From Gibbula magus (lineage: Eukaryota > Mollusca > Gastropoda > Trochida > Trochidae), in the NCBI GenBank assembly GCA_936450465.1, contig OW388297.1, positions 29,964,387 through 30,028,386 on the forward strand: DNA of 64,000 nucleotides. The letters are read 5' to 3'. Each line of letters begins with the position of its first letter. The stretch's first letter is position 1. The notes beneath the pieces were generated by a model that saw only the letters and a program-made list of their open reading frames with translations, did no database searches and was not told the DNA's origin. The position numbers and the translations under genes were made by a program. This document shows, piece by piece, positions 36,770-49,040 of the stretch.

Positions 36770-38825
36770 TGCCACAGACAGACAGACAGATTGTTTATTT
36801 ACGTCTCACCATATGTACATTAAAAAGAAATAATACAAACAACTATACAGATAAATTATAAATGAACATATGCCACTCCAATGGAGTTATGAGAGACGAT
36901 TAAAATATATTACATGACAATAAAAGAACAATATGGTGTAATTAAAAGGACAATTTGGAATAAAAGACATGAGTAAACACATGCTGCAATGCAGTATAGG
37001 GCGGTATAAACATCATTAAACAAGCGTATTAAAAACTATTTGTATAATATTTGCTGGCGTCTTAAAAGTATTTTAAAGCAGTTTTTGGCACAATTTTGTA
37101 TAAGATCCTCAGAGCTTAAAAGGAGTGATAGCTTCTCATTATCTGATAAAAGAGTAAAACGTGGAATAAAACAGTTTGCTGCTGATAAAAGGTTTTTTCT
37201 TATGTCGTTGTAAAGTGGACATTCGAGTAAAACGTGATATTCCGACTCAATCCGGCTAGGGCAATGAAAGCATCTTCTATCTGTTTCGTCGATTCCTTCG
37301 TAACGGCCGGTTTCGATGCGTATTGGGGCTGTACCTGTCCTGAACAAAGCGAGGGCACGTCTGTGGGACTTTGGCATCGGTGTTAAAAGATAAGCTTCGG
37401 TTTTAAATGTTGTCTTATGGTTCCTATAATGTCGTAGCTTGTTTTTCCCCATTCCTCTTTTAGCGTTTTCCCGTTGTAATGCATTTTCCCACGTTGTTAA
37501 GAAAGCTTGTATGGGCAGTTCTTCACAGTCTTGTACAGTAATAATGTTGTCTAAAAGAGCTTCTTTAGTGATCCCAAGTTTATCCATACGACGGTAGAAA
37601 GATGAATGCCATGTCTTGATTCTTCTCAGTTGCATATTACTTCCCATATTAAAAACATAAGAATTAATCCGCTCTCGTTCCATATTTATCATTTTCCTCC
37701 AGTAGCGAATCAAGCATATGTCTTGTCGTACTCTCACAGGGGTCCATCCCATATCGCCAATTACTGCTTCATTTGGTGCGTATTTACCTAACCCCATGTA
37801 GAACTTCATAGCACGGTTTTGTATAGCGTTGATTGATGTAAAGTCTTCTGTTCCGTAGATAGATATACCATAGGCAATAACTGGCCACACTAGTGCATCA
37901 TATAGCTTTGTAAAAGTCTTAAAACCGACGTTACCACATGTCTTACACTTGGATATCACCAGACCGAGAGCACGGCCTGCAGCTGCGGCCACGTGACTAG
38001 ATGTAACCTTGTAGTCGAGGTGTTCAGTTAAGGTCAGTCCCAGGTAACGGTATTGACTCACAGTAGACATGATCTTCTCTCCGCACGTGAAGGTGTGTTC
38101 AGTAACAGGAGCGCTGGCTTGCCGAAAGTGGACGACTTGAGATTTAGAGTCATTTATATTGATATCATTACTGTTACACCATGAATGTAGCTCATTCAGC
38201 ATCGTCTGTAGATCCTCTTCATTTTCAGCTACAAGGACGACATCATCTGCATATAATAAAATACTAATACGTTCATCTCCAACTTCCACGCCTATTTCTT
38301 GATCCTTTATACATGTGACTAGGTCATTTATATACATATTAAATAAAATTGGTGATAAAACACAGCCTTGTTTTAAGCCGCAACCCACATTAAACCAGTC
38401 TGTTTTGAGGTGGTTTATCCCAACACAGCAATGCACAGTATGATAGATCCCTCTCAGAGCACCAATGATCCGTGAACTGACTCCAAGGTCTTCTAATTTA
38501 TTAAAAAGTAAATCTCGACGTATGTGGTCATAGGCTTTTTGAAAGTCAATAAATGCAGCATACGTGGGCAGTTTTCTTGCTTTCCTGGACTCGATGATGT
38601 TAGTAAGGGTAGAAATTTGATCTATGGTAGAGCGTCCTTTCCTGAATCCATTCTGCTCGTCGGCTATAAGATCGTTTTCTTTACACCATCCAGACAAGCG
38701 ATTGTTAATTACAGAACAGTAGAGTTTATAGCTGACTGGAGATATAGAAAATTCCTCTATAGTTTGAGGGGTCACGACGATCACTGTTAAAATTCTTCAC
38801 TATAGGCTGTAAAACAACTTTTGAC
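36770..38825 (-). mobile_element. 5'-truncated non-LTR retrotransposon with (CAGA)n tail
   Basis: On the minus strand it runs from a remnant of the N-terminal RT region (QPIVKNFNSDRRDPSNYRGI, another frame, about 38770-38825), through an RT domain and C-terminal region (38784-37036), to a 3' UTR and a tail of CTGT repeats (36773-36792). The 5' end, including any endonuclease, is missing. It lies within the 8.3-kb TIR element, so it inserted into it or was carried by it. Confidence 0.8.
37036..38784 (-). pseudogene. Reverse transcriptase ORF of the truncated LINE
   Basis: 582 codons are open. From the N side: NGFRKGRSTIDQISTL (RT motif 1-2 region), AAFIDFQKAYDHI (catalytic Asp of motif A), GLKQGCVLSPILFNMYINDL (motif B), LLYADDVVLVAENEEDL (YADD catalytic box, codons around 38243-38254), then SKSQVVHFR, YRYLGLTLTEHLDYKV, YDALVWPVIAYGISIYG, and a C-terminal CFHCPSRIESEYHVLLECP zinc-binding block. 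The catalytic residues are intact. The frame is broken upstream of 38784 by a frameshift, and the N-terminal endonuclease is absent, so it cannot support its own mobility. Jockey/CR1-like organisation is likely; the exact clade is not assigned. Confidence 0.85.
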
Positions 38826-39739
38826 CAACATTTGAATCACATTTGAATCACCTCTTCCCACATTATAACGCTATGCCTCATTAATTTATATGTATATGCT
38901 GAAATAACAGCTTTGTGAAATGCCATAATGAATCATGAAGTGATTACGTTGGGACAGTATTGTCCTGTCACCACGCTAATTGTTGTAATCACAGTTACAT
39001 CCTGTTAGATAGTTGTCGCCTTTCACTGATTGGCAAATCTTGAGATATGAAGTATATATCTGTCGTCACTGGTCTAATTTTCTCATAGCAACTTTAAATA
39101 AATTCGTTTCCTGCTCTTATTCTATCTGCCACATGAATGAAATAACGGAATCCTGAAGTATTTACGATTAAGAGACAGGACTGTCAAATGTGTCACAAAT
39201 TATGATTGAAATGAATGTAAATATGACAGAATAATTTAAATATGCTAACAACCTTTTTGTCTTATGAAACACTGTTAAGAGATATCGACATATAAACAAC
39301 ATAAAAAGTAAATGGGAAAAGAAGCAGAAGAAACTAGGTAAGGGACTGTCGACTAAAACACGTACCTCTTACAGTTAAAATAAAATTGCAACATGTGCTG
39401 CAGTATATTAATTCTAAAAAAGTAAAATCGTGCATTTGATAATCTAACTTTTTAAAACTTAATATGTATATATATATCTGTTTAGCAATGTATATCAATA
39501 TGTATCAAGTGTTTATGTTCACGTATTTGTATGTATTGTTTATGTACATGTCTATGTTTAATAACCTGTCATTCCTAAAAGTGTCCATACAAACTTGTGT
39601 TTCCAATGTAACTCTGCTGTTATGGCAATAATTTCTTCATCAAATGACAAACTCGTCCATAAACAAGTACTTATGTATCTATAGCAATATCTTCATCTTT
39701 ATGTCTGTTAAATTTAAATTAACAGTTCATCAAGGTAAT
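38826..39739. other. Non-coding interior of the 8.3-kb element
   Basis: No open frame above background. One degenerate TTGGCAAATCTTGAGATATG near 39032 resembles the satellite core. Confidence 0.35.
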
Positions 39740-41180
39740 GTATTTAAACTAAGGTCACAGTTTGTATTGAAGGTAATTTTCTTCATACAAATAACATTTT
39801 CATCAAAGTCATTATTTGAATCAAAGTCATTTTTTCTCCAAAGTCATTTTATTTCATCAAAATCACCTTTTTCAGCAAAGTCATTATTTCCTCAAAGTCA
39901 ATATTTTCATTAAATAATTTTTTTCACCAAAGTAATTTTTTTTATCAAAGTATTTTTTTTCGATTAGAGTCACTTTCTCATCAAAGTCATTATTTTCATC
40001 AAATAATTTTTTCACCAAAATCATTATTTTCATCAAAGTCGATATTTTCATTAAAGGCATTTTTTTTCATTAGTCATTTTTTTTTCATCCAAGGCATTTT
40101 TTGCATAAAAGTCACTTTTTTCAGCAAGTCATTATTTTAATCAAAGTCAAGATTTTCATCAAAGTTATTGTTTTCACCAAAGTTATTGTTTTCACCAAAT
40201 ACATTTTTCAGCAAAGACACTTTTTTAATCAAAGTCAATATCTTTATTAAAGAAATATTATTCATCAAATGTATTTGTTTTCTTCAAAATAACTTTTTCA
40301 ATCAAAGTCATTTCTTTTCACCAAATCACTTTTTTCATCAAAGTCAATATTGTCATCAGAGTAATTCTTTTCCATCAAAGTCAATTTTTTCATCAAAGTC
40401 AATATTTTCATCAAATAATTTATTCACCAAAATACTTTTTAAAAATTAAATTCACCAAAGTCTTTTTTTCCCATCAAAGGCACTTTTTTCAGGAAAGTCA
40501 ATATTTTAATTAAGGTCAATATTTTCATCAAAGTCATTTTTCACCAAAGTCAATATTTTTTTAATCGAAGTCAAAACTTTCATTAAATCATTTTTTTCAC
40601 CAAAATCATTTTTTTCACCAATATCACTTTTTCCATCATAGTCGATATTTAATTTTTCACCAAAGTCAATATTTTTTTAATCAAAGTCAAAACTTTCATT
40701 AAATCATTTTTTTCACCAAAATCACTTTTTTCATTAAAGTCGTTATGTTCATTATTCTTTTTCATCAGAGAAATATTTTCATCAAAGTCCTTTTTTTTCA
40801 TCAGAGTTATATTTTCATCAAATCATTTTTTCACCAAATCACTTTTTTCATCAAAGTCAATATTTTTTCAAAGGTATTTTCTTTCATCAAAGTTATTTTG
40901 TTACCAAATCATTTTTTCAGCAAAGACACTTTTTTAATCAAAGTCAATATCATTATTAAAGAAATATTATTCATCAAATTTATTTGTTTTCTTCAACGTA
41001 ACTTTTTCCATCAAAGTCATTTCTTTTCTTCAAAGGCAACATTTTCGTCAAAGTCATTTTTCCACCAAAGTCAATTTTTTTAAATCAAAGGCAGTATTTC
41101 CATCAAAGTCATTTTTTCACCAAAGTCACTTTTTTCGTATCAAAGACATTTTTTCATTAAAATAAATTTATGTAAACAAT
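39740..41180 (+). repeat. 1.4-kb degenerate minisatellite (TTTTCATCAAAGTCA type)
   Basis: Dozens of units of about 18-24 bp alternate TTTTTCATCAAAGTCA, TTTTTCACCAAAGTCA and AATATTTTCATCAAA variants. The phase drifts, with some larger duplications (for example a block at about 40180-40290 recurs at about 40900-41000). The long translated frames across it are low-complexity artefacts. It reaches to about 110 bp from the right terminal repeat. Confidence 0.85.
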
Positions 41181-41292
41181 TTTCAAAGTCATCTTATTAC
41201 AATATCTCAAGATTGAACAAAATAATCTTAAGATATTTAAATATTCCAAGATTGAACAGGAGGTTTCAGGTTTAGATCATATCTTAAGATTT

Positions 41293-41398
41293 CCGTACAT
41301 ATCTTAAGATTTGTTATACCATCTTGGAATATAAAAATATTCCAAGATGGTATAGGCCAAATCTTAAGATATTTTTTCTTCCAAGATTGTATAGAACA
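41293..41398. repeat. Right 106-bp TIR with 74-bp internal palindrome
   Basis: Inverted copy of 33091-33196 (palindrome at 41299-41372, outer end ...CCAAGATTGTATAGAACA). The one difference I see is in the A+T-rich loop. Just inside it, 41200-41290 has further degenerate copies of ATCTTAAGAT and TTCCAAGATTG. Confidence 0.85.
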
Positions 41399-43880
41399 GC
41401 GCCACAGAATTTTGACATGTACACAATCAAACAAAATATGTTTTATAGTTTCAATTGAAAATTTACAAAATGTATATAGTTGGGAGTTTTGTAATTTATA
41501 AATGAAAGCACTTCTGTTCGTTGTAAGTATTCTATTCTTAATTTATAGCTAACTGGCTTCGGAATTGAATATAGTTGTATATTTTCCACTCTTCTTTGTG
41601 AATCGTTGATCCTATGTCGATTTCCTATTTTCTTTCACTATTAGCTTGATTCGTTAGTAAATCTGATCCGATATGGTTACGGTAAAAATGTTTACATCTT
41701 TTGGCGGCCTTGAAAAGTATTTTCAGATTATCGGGAATAAAAAGGCATATCCAGTTTCTTATCAATAGTTATTTTATTTAGTTGTAGTTTGTATTTCTTT
41801 ATACAATGTATCAAACCTGTATATTGCAAAAAGTTAGTTTTAAGCTGATAAATAATTTGAAATTCAGAAAAATTTAGAAATATACCGTCCACTTTAAGAA
41901 GGTCGTTAATGAATTTTATGTTTGCTTTCACATAGTGTTTTAGCAGAAACTGTTTTTTGTCAATCAGAATATTATCATTAGCCCAAAAGTAATCAGTTTG
42001 GGTATCTTTTACAGTGTTTTTACTTTGCAATGTGGCCCAGGCTTTGAAAACATCTTTCCAGAAAATATTTCTTATATTTGGTATAATAGCTTTTCGGAGA
42101 TAATTTGATCCCATTTCTACAGGTGGTAAAACAGTATTTGGTAAGAAAAAGTTCGTAAGATGTTTTTTAGTTTAGTATTCTTGGTATATAACCTTTGGAT
42201 CAAGGATATTTTCTGGGATAGTATAGTTTCTAGTGTCAGTTGTGCTTTTAACCCCCTTTTTCATAATTTTGCACAATCAAGTTTCTTTTCACCTTATCAG
42301 GTTTACCTTTCCAGACAAATGAGAAGCACTTTTGTTGCACTTTATTCTGTATAAATCTTTGGGTTGGGAATTGATGTGAAAATGTTATTTAATGTTGGCA
42401 AAATACGACTTTTTAGAACTGTTTTTCTACCCATATTTGTGAGATCTCTTCGAGACCAGATAGTCATTTGATTATCTACTTTCGTAAGCTTATCTTTGGA
42501 GTTTTGTTCAACCAGTTCTGCAATATTGTAAATTGTATACCAAGAAGTGTGTCCAATACGTGCCTAACGAATCACAGTATTTTATGGAAGAGTATTGCTT
42601 CCAACCAATCCATATTACTTTTGTTTTTTCAATATTCATTTTGAGGCCAGAGAAAGATGCATATTTATTTAAGGTATCTGTATAGTCGCCTTGAAACATT
42701 TTTCAGTTCCATCAATAATTATTGTTGTATAATCAGCAACATTTTTCAGTTTCATCAATAATTATTGTTGTATAATCAGCATAACTTGTATAATATTCAA
42801 GTTCAAGCATTTCATTGCCTTTGATGTTTTCATTTGTTCGTAGCATATGCGCAAGAATCTCAGCACAAATTAAGAACATATAAGGTGATAGAGGGTCACC
42901 TTGTCTTCACCCTTGTGTGATTTTGAAAAAAACTGACGCAAATTAGTAAAACACTTGAGGTTATATCAGAGTAGAAGGTTTTAATCAATAGTTTTAGAGA
43001 TGGTCCAAAGTTGAAAAAATACAGACATTTATCGATAAATTTCCACAGAATCGAATGCTTTCTCAAAATCAATAGGTATCAGAATACCTGGTATGTTCAT
43101 ATAGTCCGTATATTCCATAATATCTTGTACCAGTCTTGTACACTCTTCTATATACCTGCCTTTCATAAACCCTTTTTGATCTTCACTTATAATTTTAGGG
43201 AGGACATTTTTAATACGTGCTGCTATTGTAGCTGATGCAATCTTGTATGATGTATTTATTAGTTACATTGGTCGATAATTCTTTATAAATTCTTTAGATT
43301 TTCCCTTTTTGGGTATACATGTGATTAAACCTTGTTTCTAACTCACTGAAAGTTCGCATTTTTTAAGCGAAGCATTCAATAACTTTATCAAAAATGAGTA
43401 TATGTCTTTCCAGAAAATCTTATAAAATTCAGTTGTAAATCCAGATGGACCAGGGCTTTTGTCATTCTTCATATTCTTCAGGGCGCTTAGAACCTACTGA
43501 TACTGCAGTTCCCCTTCCAGGCTATTTGAATCGTCGTTGGTTAGTTTAGGAATATATACTTATTTGTGAATAGCTTTTCAAGATTAAAACCATCATTAAC
43601 CTCTTTTGATGTGTAGAGGTTTGTGTAGTATGAATTTACGTGTTTATATTCATTTGTATCTGTAATCACATTGCGCTCTTTATTTAATTAAGTGATGGTT
43701 TTATAAAGATTTTTTTTTCTAGTGACAGGAAATATTTAGTTGGGTTCTCTCCTTTTTCAACGGATGTTGCTTTTGATCTTAGAATAACGCCGTCTGTTTT
43801 TATTTTGATCGAAATTGTAATGTTTTCTTTGCTTGTAACACTTTGTGACATGGATGAAACAGTATATATTGCACCCATTA
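41399..43880 (-). mobile_element. L1/Tx1-like LINE, RT and central part (split, decayed)
   Basis: Reading on the minus strand from 43880: RSKATSVEKGENPTKYFLSLEK, a GPGFTTEFYKIFWKDIY block, GFMKGRYIEECTRLVQDI, an IPIDFEKAFDSVE block, RQGDPLSPYMFLICAEIL, a YADYTTIIID box (family YADD), FSGLKMNIEKTKVIWIG, WATLQSKNTVKDTQTDYFWAN, and ILFDCVHVKILW at the break. Many frameshifts and stops are present. The order is that of L1/Tx1-type ORF2 from the RT N-side to the zinc-binding region. The remaining C terminus is at 32640-33090, across the 8.3-kb insertion. Confidence 0.8.
42697..42785. repeat. 43-bp duplication over the RT catalytic box
   Basis: CATTTTTCAGTTCCATCAAT at 42697 and CATTTTTCAGTTTCATCAAT at 42740 begin two nearly identical 43-bp units. 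On the minus strand each encodes a YADYTTIIID-like segment, so the catalytic box of the dead reverse transcriptase is doubled. Confidence 0.8.
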
Positions 43881-44429
43881 GCGGTGAACCAATGGTACAA
43901 TACTTAATGTGGTTTACTGGTTGTAATATTAATGTGATGTCTTGTAGTGCAACCTGCGAGCAAAAGAAGCACTAGTATCAGATGGAGTAGTGATGATATT
44001 ATATCACTCACTGTTGGCTACATTCACTGATTTAGTCAATCAAGTCTGTTGAAAGGAAAGAAAGCAGTCTTCATCACTAATGGTACACGATGTGATTATA
44101 ATGTTCATGTACTTTAACGTGCAAGCAGCAACAGTGATAACCTATAAAAATGGATACATGCCAGCACTTTGTTTAGACTCAGGAAAATTACATGTCCTAA
44201 ATAACAAATCAATTAATTTTGTATTTACACCTCCCACATCATTTATATTTTAATCATATTTTAGAGTATAATCATCTTTTAACTTCTACAGCTTAAAACA
44301 ACGAAGTTCATGGTCCACCGCACCACTAATCTCCCGGCCCAAACCTCATGTAAAGATGGACTGGTTCGATTTTGTCCCAAAACCTAACAGCTAATTATTA
44401 CTGTCATTATCCAACTAAAAAATGTATAC

Positions 44430-44469
44430 AGATCATTTTAATTGTTATCATGTACAATTAAAATGATCT
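44430..44469. repeat. Perfect hairpin, 16-bp arms
   Basis: AGATCATTTTAATTGT and its exact reverse complement around an 8-base loop. Confidence 0.85.
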
Positions 44470-45182
44470 TGAGATAACTTTTAATATAGTTGAAAATGAA
44501 TATGAATTAATATTTTTAACTTGTAACACACGTGTTTAGATTTGTAAATCCATTCAAATGTTAATCTCATATAGAATTATATATATGTGCTAAATGTTGT
44601 ACTCTGAACCTTGTGACCTTCAATACAGGTGTAAACTCTCTCTCTCAGGTGTTGACCAATGGTCACTGCATTGTTTCGTCTTTTCACTAGTAAATATATA
44701 ATGGTATCCGTTTTTCAGTTAGTGACCAATCCGTAATGGTCCTTATGAGAGAAAACAGTATGATCAAATATACTTGTATGTGGCCGAAACATCGTAATAT
44801 GAACAATATTCACAAGGCATCAAAGACTTCAATTTAGAAATCTATTCGATATTGATATTTAAATAGCTTTCTCAGATCTTTAAATATATTCCAGGAATGT
44901 CTTCTTTTATTATGAAATGACATTACTTTAAAATATATTCAAATCGTGAGATATTTAAAAAGTGAAAGTGCATAAGAAAACAATGTCCCATATACATGTA
45001 TACATTTTAAATTCGTGACACAGTTAGACTTCCAGGAAAACAGCTGATAGTTAGAATTTGGAAGCAACCAACATGAACCATGCCAACAGACGAATCTGTT
45101 TTCCTGAGGAACAACGCTAGGCACTTGTAAACCCATCTTGTGAGCGCATCAAGGTTAGAGAGACATCATCAAATATAATTTA

Positions 45183-45290
45183 CGTTTGAAGAAGACAAAT
45201 ATTTATGGATCAACTTCTTTATTAACAATGGCGACGTTTCGGTATAGATCCTTATACCGTTATCAAGCATATGAGAGAGAAGATAAAAAC
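45183..45290 (+). mobile_element. Penelope-like or related retroelement end
   Basis: GAAGACAAATATTTATGGAT, then CAACTTCTTTATTAACAATG, GCGACGTTTCGGTATAGATC and CTTATACCGTTATCAAGCA. A related series occurs at 57300-57400 (TTTATGGATGTACAACTTCT, GTGACGTTTCGACATAGG, TCGTTGTCAAG) and weakly at 61312-61400. The pattern of CGACGTTTCG followed by a small hairpin and ATCAAG resembles Penelope-type element ends; no protein is present, so the class is an inference. Confidence 0.45.
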
Positions 45291-48200
45291 AACACATTCT
45301 CCTTTTTTTAAATATAGATAACTTTAAACATAACACTAACTTTACAGTTTACTTTTTATACACAAGCACCTTTCTAGAAATGGAATAACGCATTATTGAA
45401 AATAACCAACCTATTCAATTATTTGGAAATAATTTCGTTTTGTAAAAAAGATTAGCAAACTACGTAATATATACAAGATCAAACCAGGCTTCAGATGATT
45501 AAAAGTCAAATACTTGGATTTGAACAAAACCAATTAAATATGACATTAATTAACATTACATGATACAATGCCGTGACATAATAGCCAAAGTTTCAGTGCC
45601 TAAGCTTTTAAGAGCTAGCTAGCTAGCTTTCTTGAGAATGTTGTTCTTGAGAAGAAGTGGAACAAGCTAATGCATGTATATAGTTTACGGATTGACGGAT
45701 TGACGCCTTTCGGGCCTGACGAGTTAAAACATGCTCTTGGTGAGTTTTTGCTGATAATTTTCCAAAACTATTTTGGTATTTATTTTAGAATCTGTCCCAT
45801 ATTCGCAAATAGGCGGCCCTTGTTCATTGACAAGTCTCTTATTAATATTGTTTGTTTGTGCTGCTTGTGTTCATTAATGCAAAGAGTCGGTCGTCTATTT
45901 TGCTAGAACTACTATTTCCCAGAAACGTTTGTCCATGTTAAACAAATTAAATTCTAAAAATATTTTGAAAAATCATAACTAATATTTTTCGAAGACTATT
46001 TTTTTCTTTTTTTTATTAATATTTGAATTTAAAATATTTCCTGATATTTACAGCACAAGCTTACTTAGAACACCAGTGCTGAAATATCAGTCAATTTGCA
46101 TGTTGTGATTCACGCACATTCGCATTGAATATTGTGACCTTTGAAATTAAACTTTTTATAAATAGTCAACTTGTCTTTGTCATGAACCATAAATAATAAG
46201 GGACTATATTCACTCAAATAGATATTGACAATGTGAAATAATATGAATTTTAAAATGAAAACCATATTTCATTTTATACATTTACTATTGCACTTGCACT
46301 CAATGTAATATGTTTTCTCTAATGCTTTGTAAGATAAATGCAAGATTGTTGTGCTATTTTACGCATACGCTATACCAAAGAGAATTTCAACAATAAAGAA
46401 TTTTGACCTTCTGACTGAGTCGATCATTCACAATCGTTTGTAAAAATGTAAAAGTCATTTACCTGTTGTTTACAATTATTTCGAATGATTAATTTCAGTA
46501 AACTATACATTGCTTGTTCTGTTGTCAAAATGTTTCACATATTACTCTTGTAAGTAATGAAAATATAAGGATATGGTGTCTATGAAAATGTTATTATACA
46601 TTATATTGGACCCAGTTACATACTGTTCTCCACACTTTAATGTCACAGTGTCGGTATCATGTTTCTCCAATACCATGTGACGTATTGTCAGTTAAGTCTA
46701 AAGTGTCTATTCGAACTTTTTGCCACAGAAAATGGGTAATTGAAAGAAAGAAAAGAAAACTGATGAACAAGGAGAAATGATATCATATTACACAACAGTG
46801 TACACAATTACATGGATAATTGGAACACATGAAATGCCCAGGGATCCATCATTGACTCATTAGTGACCACTCTCTAATGGTATGCTTATTAGTTGGTAAC
46901 GGTATCCAGTGCTTTGTTACTTGATATTTGGCTGTCACTTGACTGTCACTCCGCACCATGCAGTGGTGCTATCCTTCTTATGAAGTCACACGCCTTTTTC
47001 AAATCTCGTGTTTAAGAAAGAAGGAATCAAAGAAAGTCGTAGGCACATATCTAACACTGTATACTTTCCAACCAATTTCCCTAGTGCTTCTCTGTTTCAA
47101 ACATATATACATCTCTCTATCTGATGCCTCAATATTTGAACTAGACTCCTCAGTGGAGATGATTCCATGTGCACTGATGCGATGTACAACCAACAGATGG
47201 TCTAGTGTAGATGCCTTGGTCTGACTTGAATGTACAATGATGTACAGTTTATACGTGGCGTAGGTACCTCTGTAGGTTCAACAGTAGATCTGGATCGTAA
47301 ACGAGGTTCCTAGGCCTTAATATTTAATAGGACAAAACAAAACGGCTCTCTGTCATTATGGACAATAGGTTTGGGTAGACTTCAATGGCTGTAGTGTGTT
47401 TTTTAGTATAGCCACATCTTCATGCGGCTTCTCTTCATTTCGGAAGTATTGTTAACATTGAGATTGAATGACGTACTTTGTTGCGGATTACAAAGCCATT
47501 CGACTTACTTGAATCTGGTGTTAAGTCGTAGGTTTTTATCTATTTGCTGTATAACGGCAAGCTACTTCATCTTTAGTTACTTTATTTCAGTTAGTTACAT
47601 TATTAAAAACATGCAGCAAGAGAACAAAACAACAATGTGAAATTTGTATAAATGGCATTACTTCATTTAGAGGTTTCTTTCACGACCTCAATCAATTTTA
47701 TTTCGCAAAAGGCCCATGTACAGTACAAAATAAACAAATATGTGATAAGATGGTAGTGACGGTTGACAGTCATGTGTACTGAGTTCGCAGTAACAATGCT
47801 TCCTTAATGTAATAATAACAATTTGTTGTTGATGAAGAATTAGTGCATTGTAAAGTGTATAAAAGGTAAATTTAAATGCTTTTAAATATTTACAGCTCAA
47901 ATGATGATAAACTTTACATTCAAATAGAAAATAAAATTCATTTTCTACAAAGTTATCATAACAAATATAACAAAGTCTTCAGTGCCTTGGAATCCCAGCA
48001 AATCTGTCGGTATATGCGTATGTTGGATATGCCCCGAATCGTACCATGGATATTCTACGCCTCGCATCTTTCATCTTAGCTTTCACAAAAAATAAGGTTT
48101 CATACGAAATACAATTTTGATACATGAATAAAAGCGATCAAGCGATTTACATTTGAGTATTTCAGAAAATATTAATTGCTTGATACTGATTCTTGCATGA

Positions 48201-48827
48201 AATTCTTTCAAAAACTGCTCCTCATCACAAACACCTTGATCTTCCAACACAAATCCAAAACCGTACTTGATGATCAGAATATTTCGAACAAAATATACAA
48301 GTTTTCCTTGGTCATAATAAAGCATTGCTTGGGATATCTGAAGTTCGAACCAATACCTTATAACACTAATAAGGTATAAAACAAATATAGTTTCTACCAC
48401 ATTCAGCCAATACAGCAGCGTTAGCACATTTATAACTTACACCCAACACATGTACTTGCAAAATTCAATCTGAAACTGTTCAACAACATGTCATTGCTGA
48501 ATACCCCATATTTCTTAAGCATACAAAATTGTAGGTTTATCTGAATACTAAAGATATCAAACAAACTAGCTTTTGTTTTTTTTAGTACATATCTCTAATA
48601 ATATGAAACATAGAGCCTGGATATTATAAGATAACATTACAAACCATTGAAGATCTCTTTTTACTATGCCTGTGTTCATCAGAAAAGCAGAGTATTCAGT
48701 TGTAACAATCAGCTATAGACAACAATGTTGAGAATGATAAACATGACTGAATGTTCCCATTGTTAACTTTATCTTCACTTAAAGTGAGTTTACAACTCCA
48801 GTTACACAGTTAAAACAAGGGTAAATA

Positions 48828-49040
48828 TATGAACATAGCTCGGTTTTGAAACAAGAGTAAATCTATGAACATAGGTTTTGAAGCAAGGATGAGTCTATGA
48901 ACATAGGTTTTGAAGCCAGGATGAGTCTATGACCATATGGGTTTTGAAGACAGGATGAATTATCTAAGAACATAATATGGGTTTTGTAGCACGGATACGC
49001 GTATGAATATATGTTTTAAAGCAACGCTGTATGTATGAAC
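48828..49040 (+). repeat. Degenerate ~36-bp minisatellite
   Basis: About six units of the type TATGAACATAGGTTTTGAAG followed by CAAGGATGAGTC, increasingly diverged to the right. Confidence 0.75.

Noticed and set aside
39644..41083. Three open frames rich in Phe, Ile, Ser and Lys
   Set aside because: They follow the TTTTCATCAAAGTC minisatellite and are low-complexity artefacts.
45684..45739. 56-bp segment with acceptor TATATAG and donor GTGAGT
   Set aside because: Too short to judge, with no compatible neighbouring exon found.
47896..48079. Splice-bounded terminal open frame after a TATTTACAG acceptor
   Set aside because: Sequence composition is plausible, but there is no partner exon, poly(A) signal or recognised motif.
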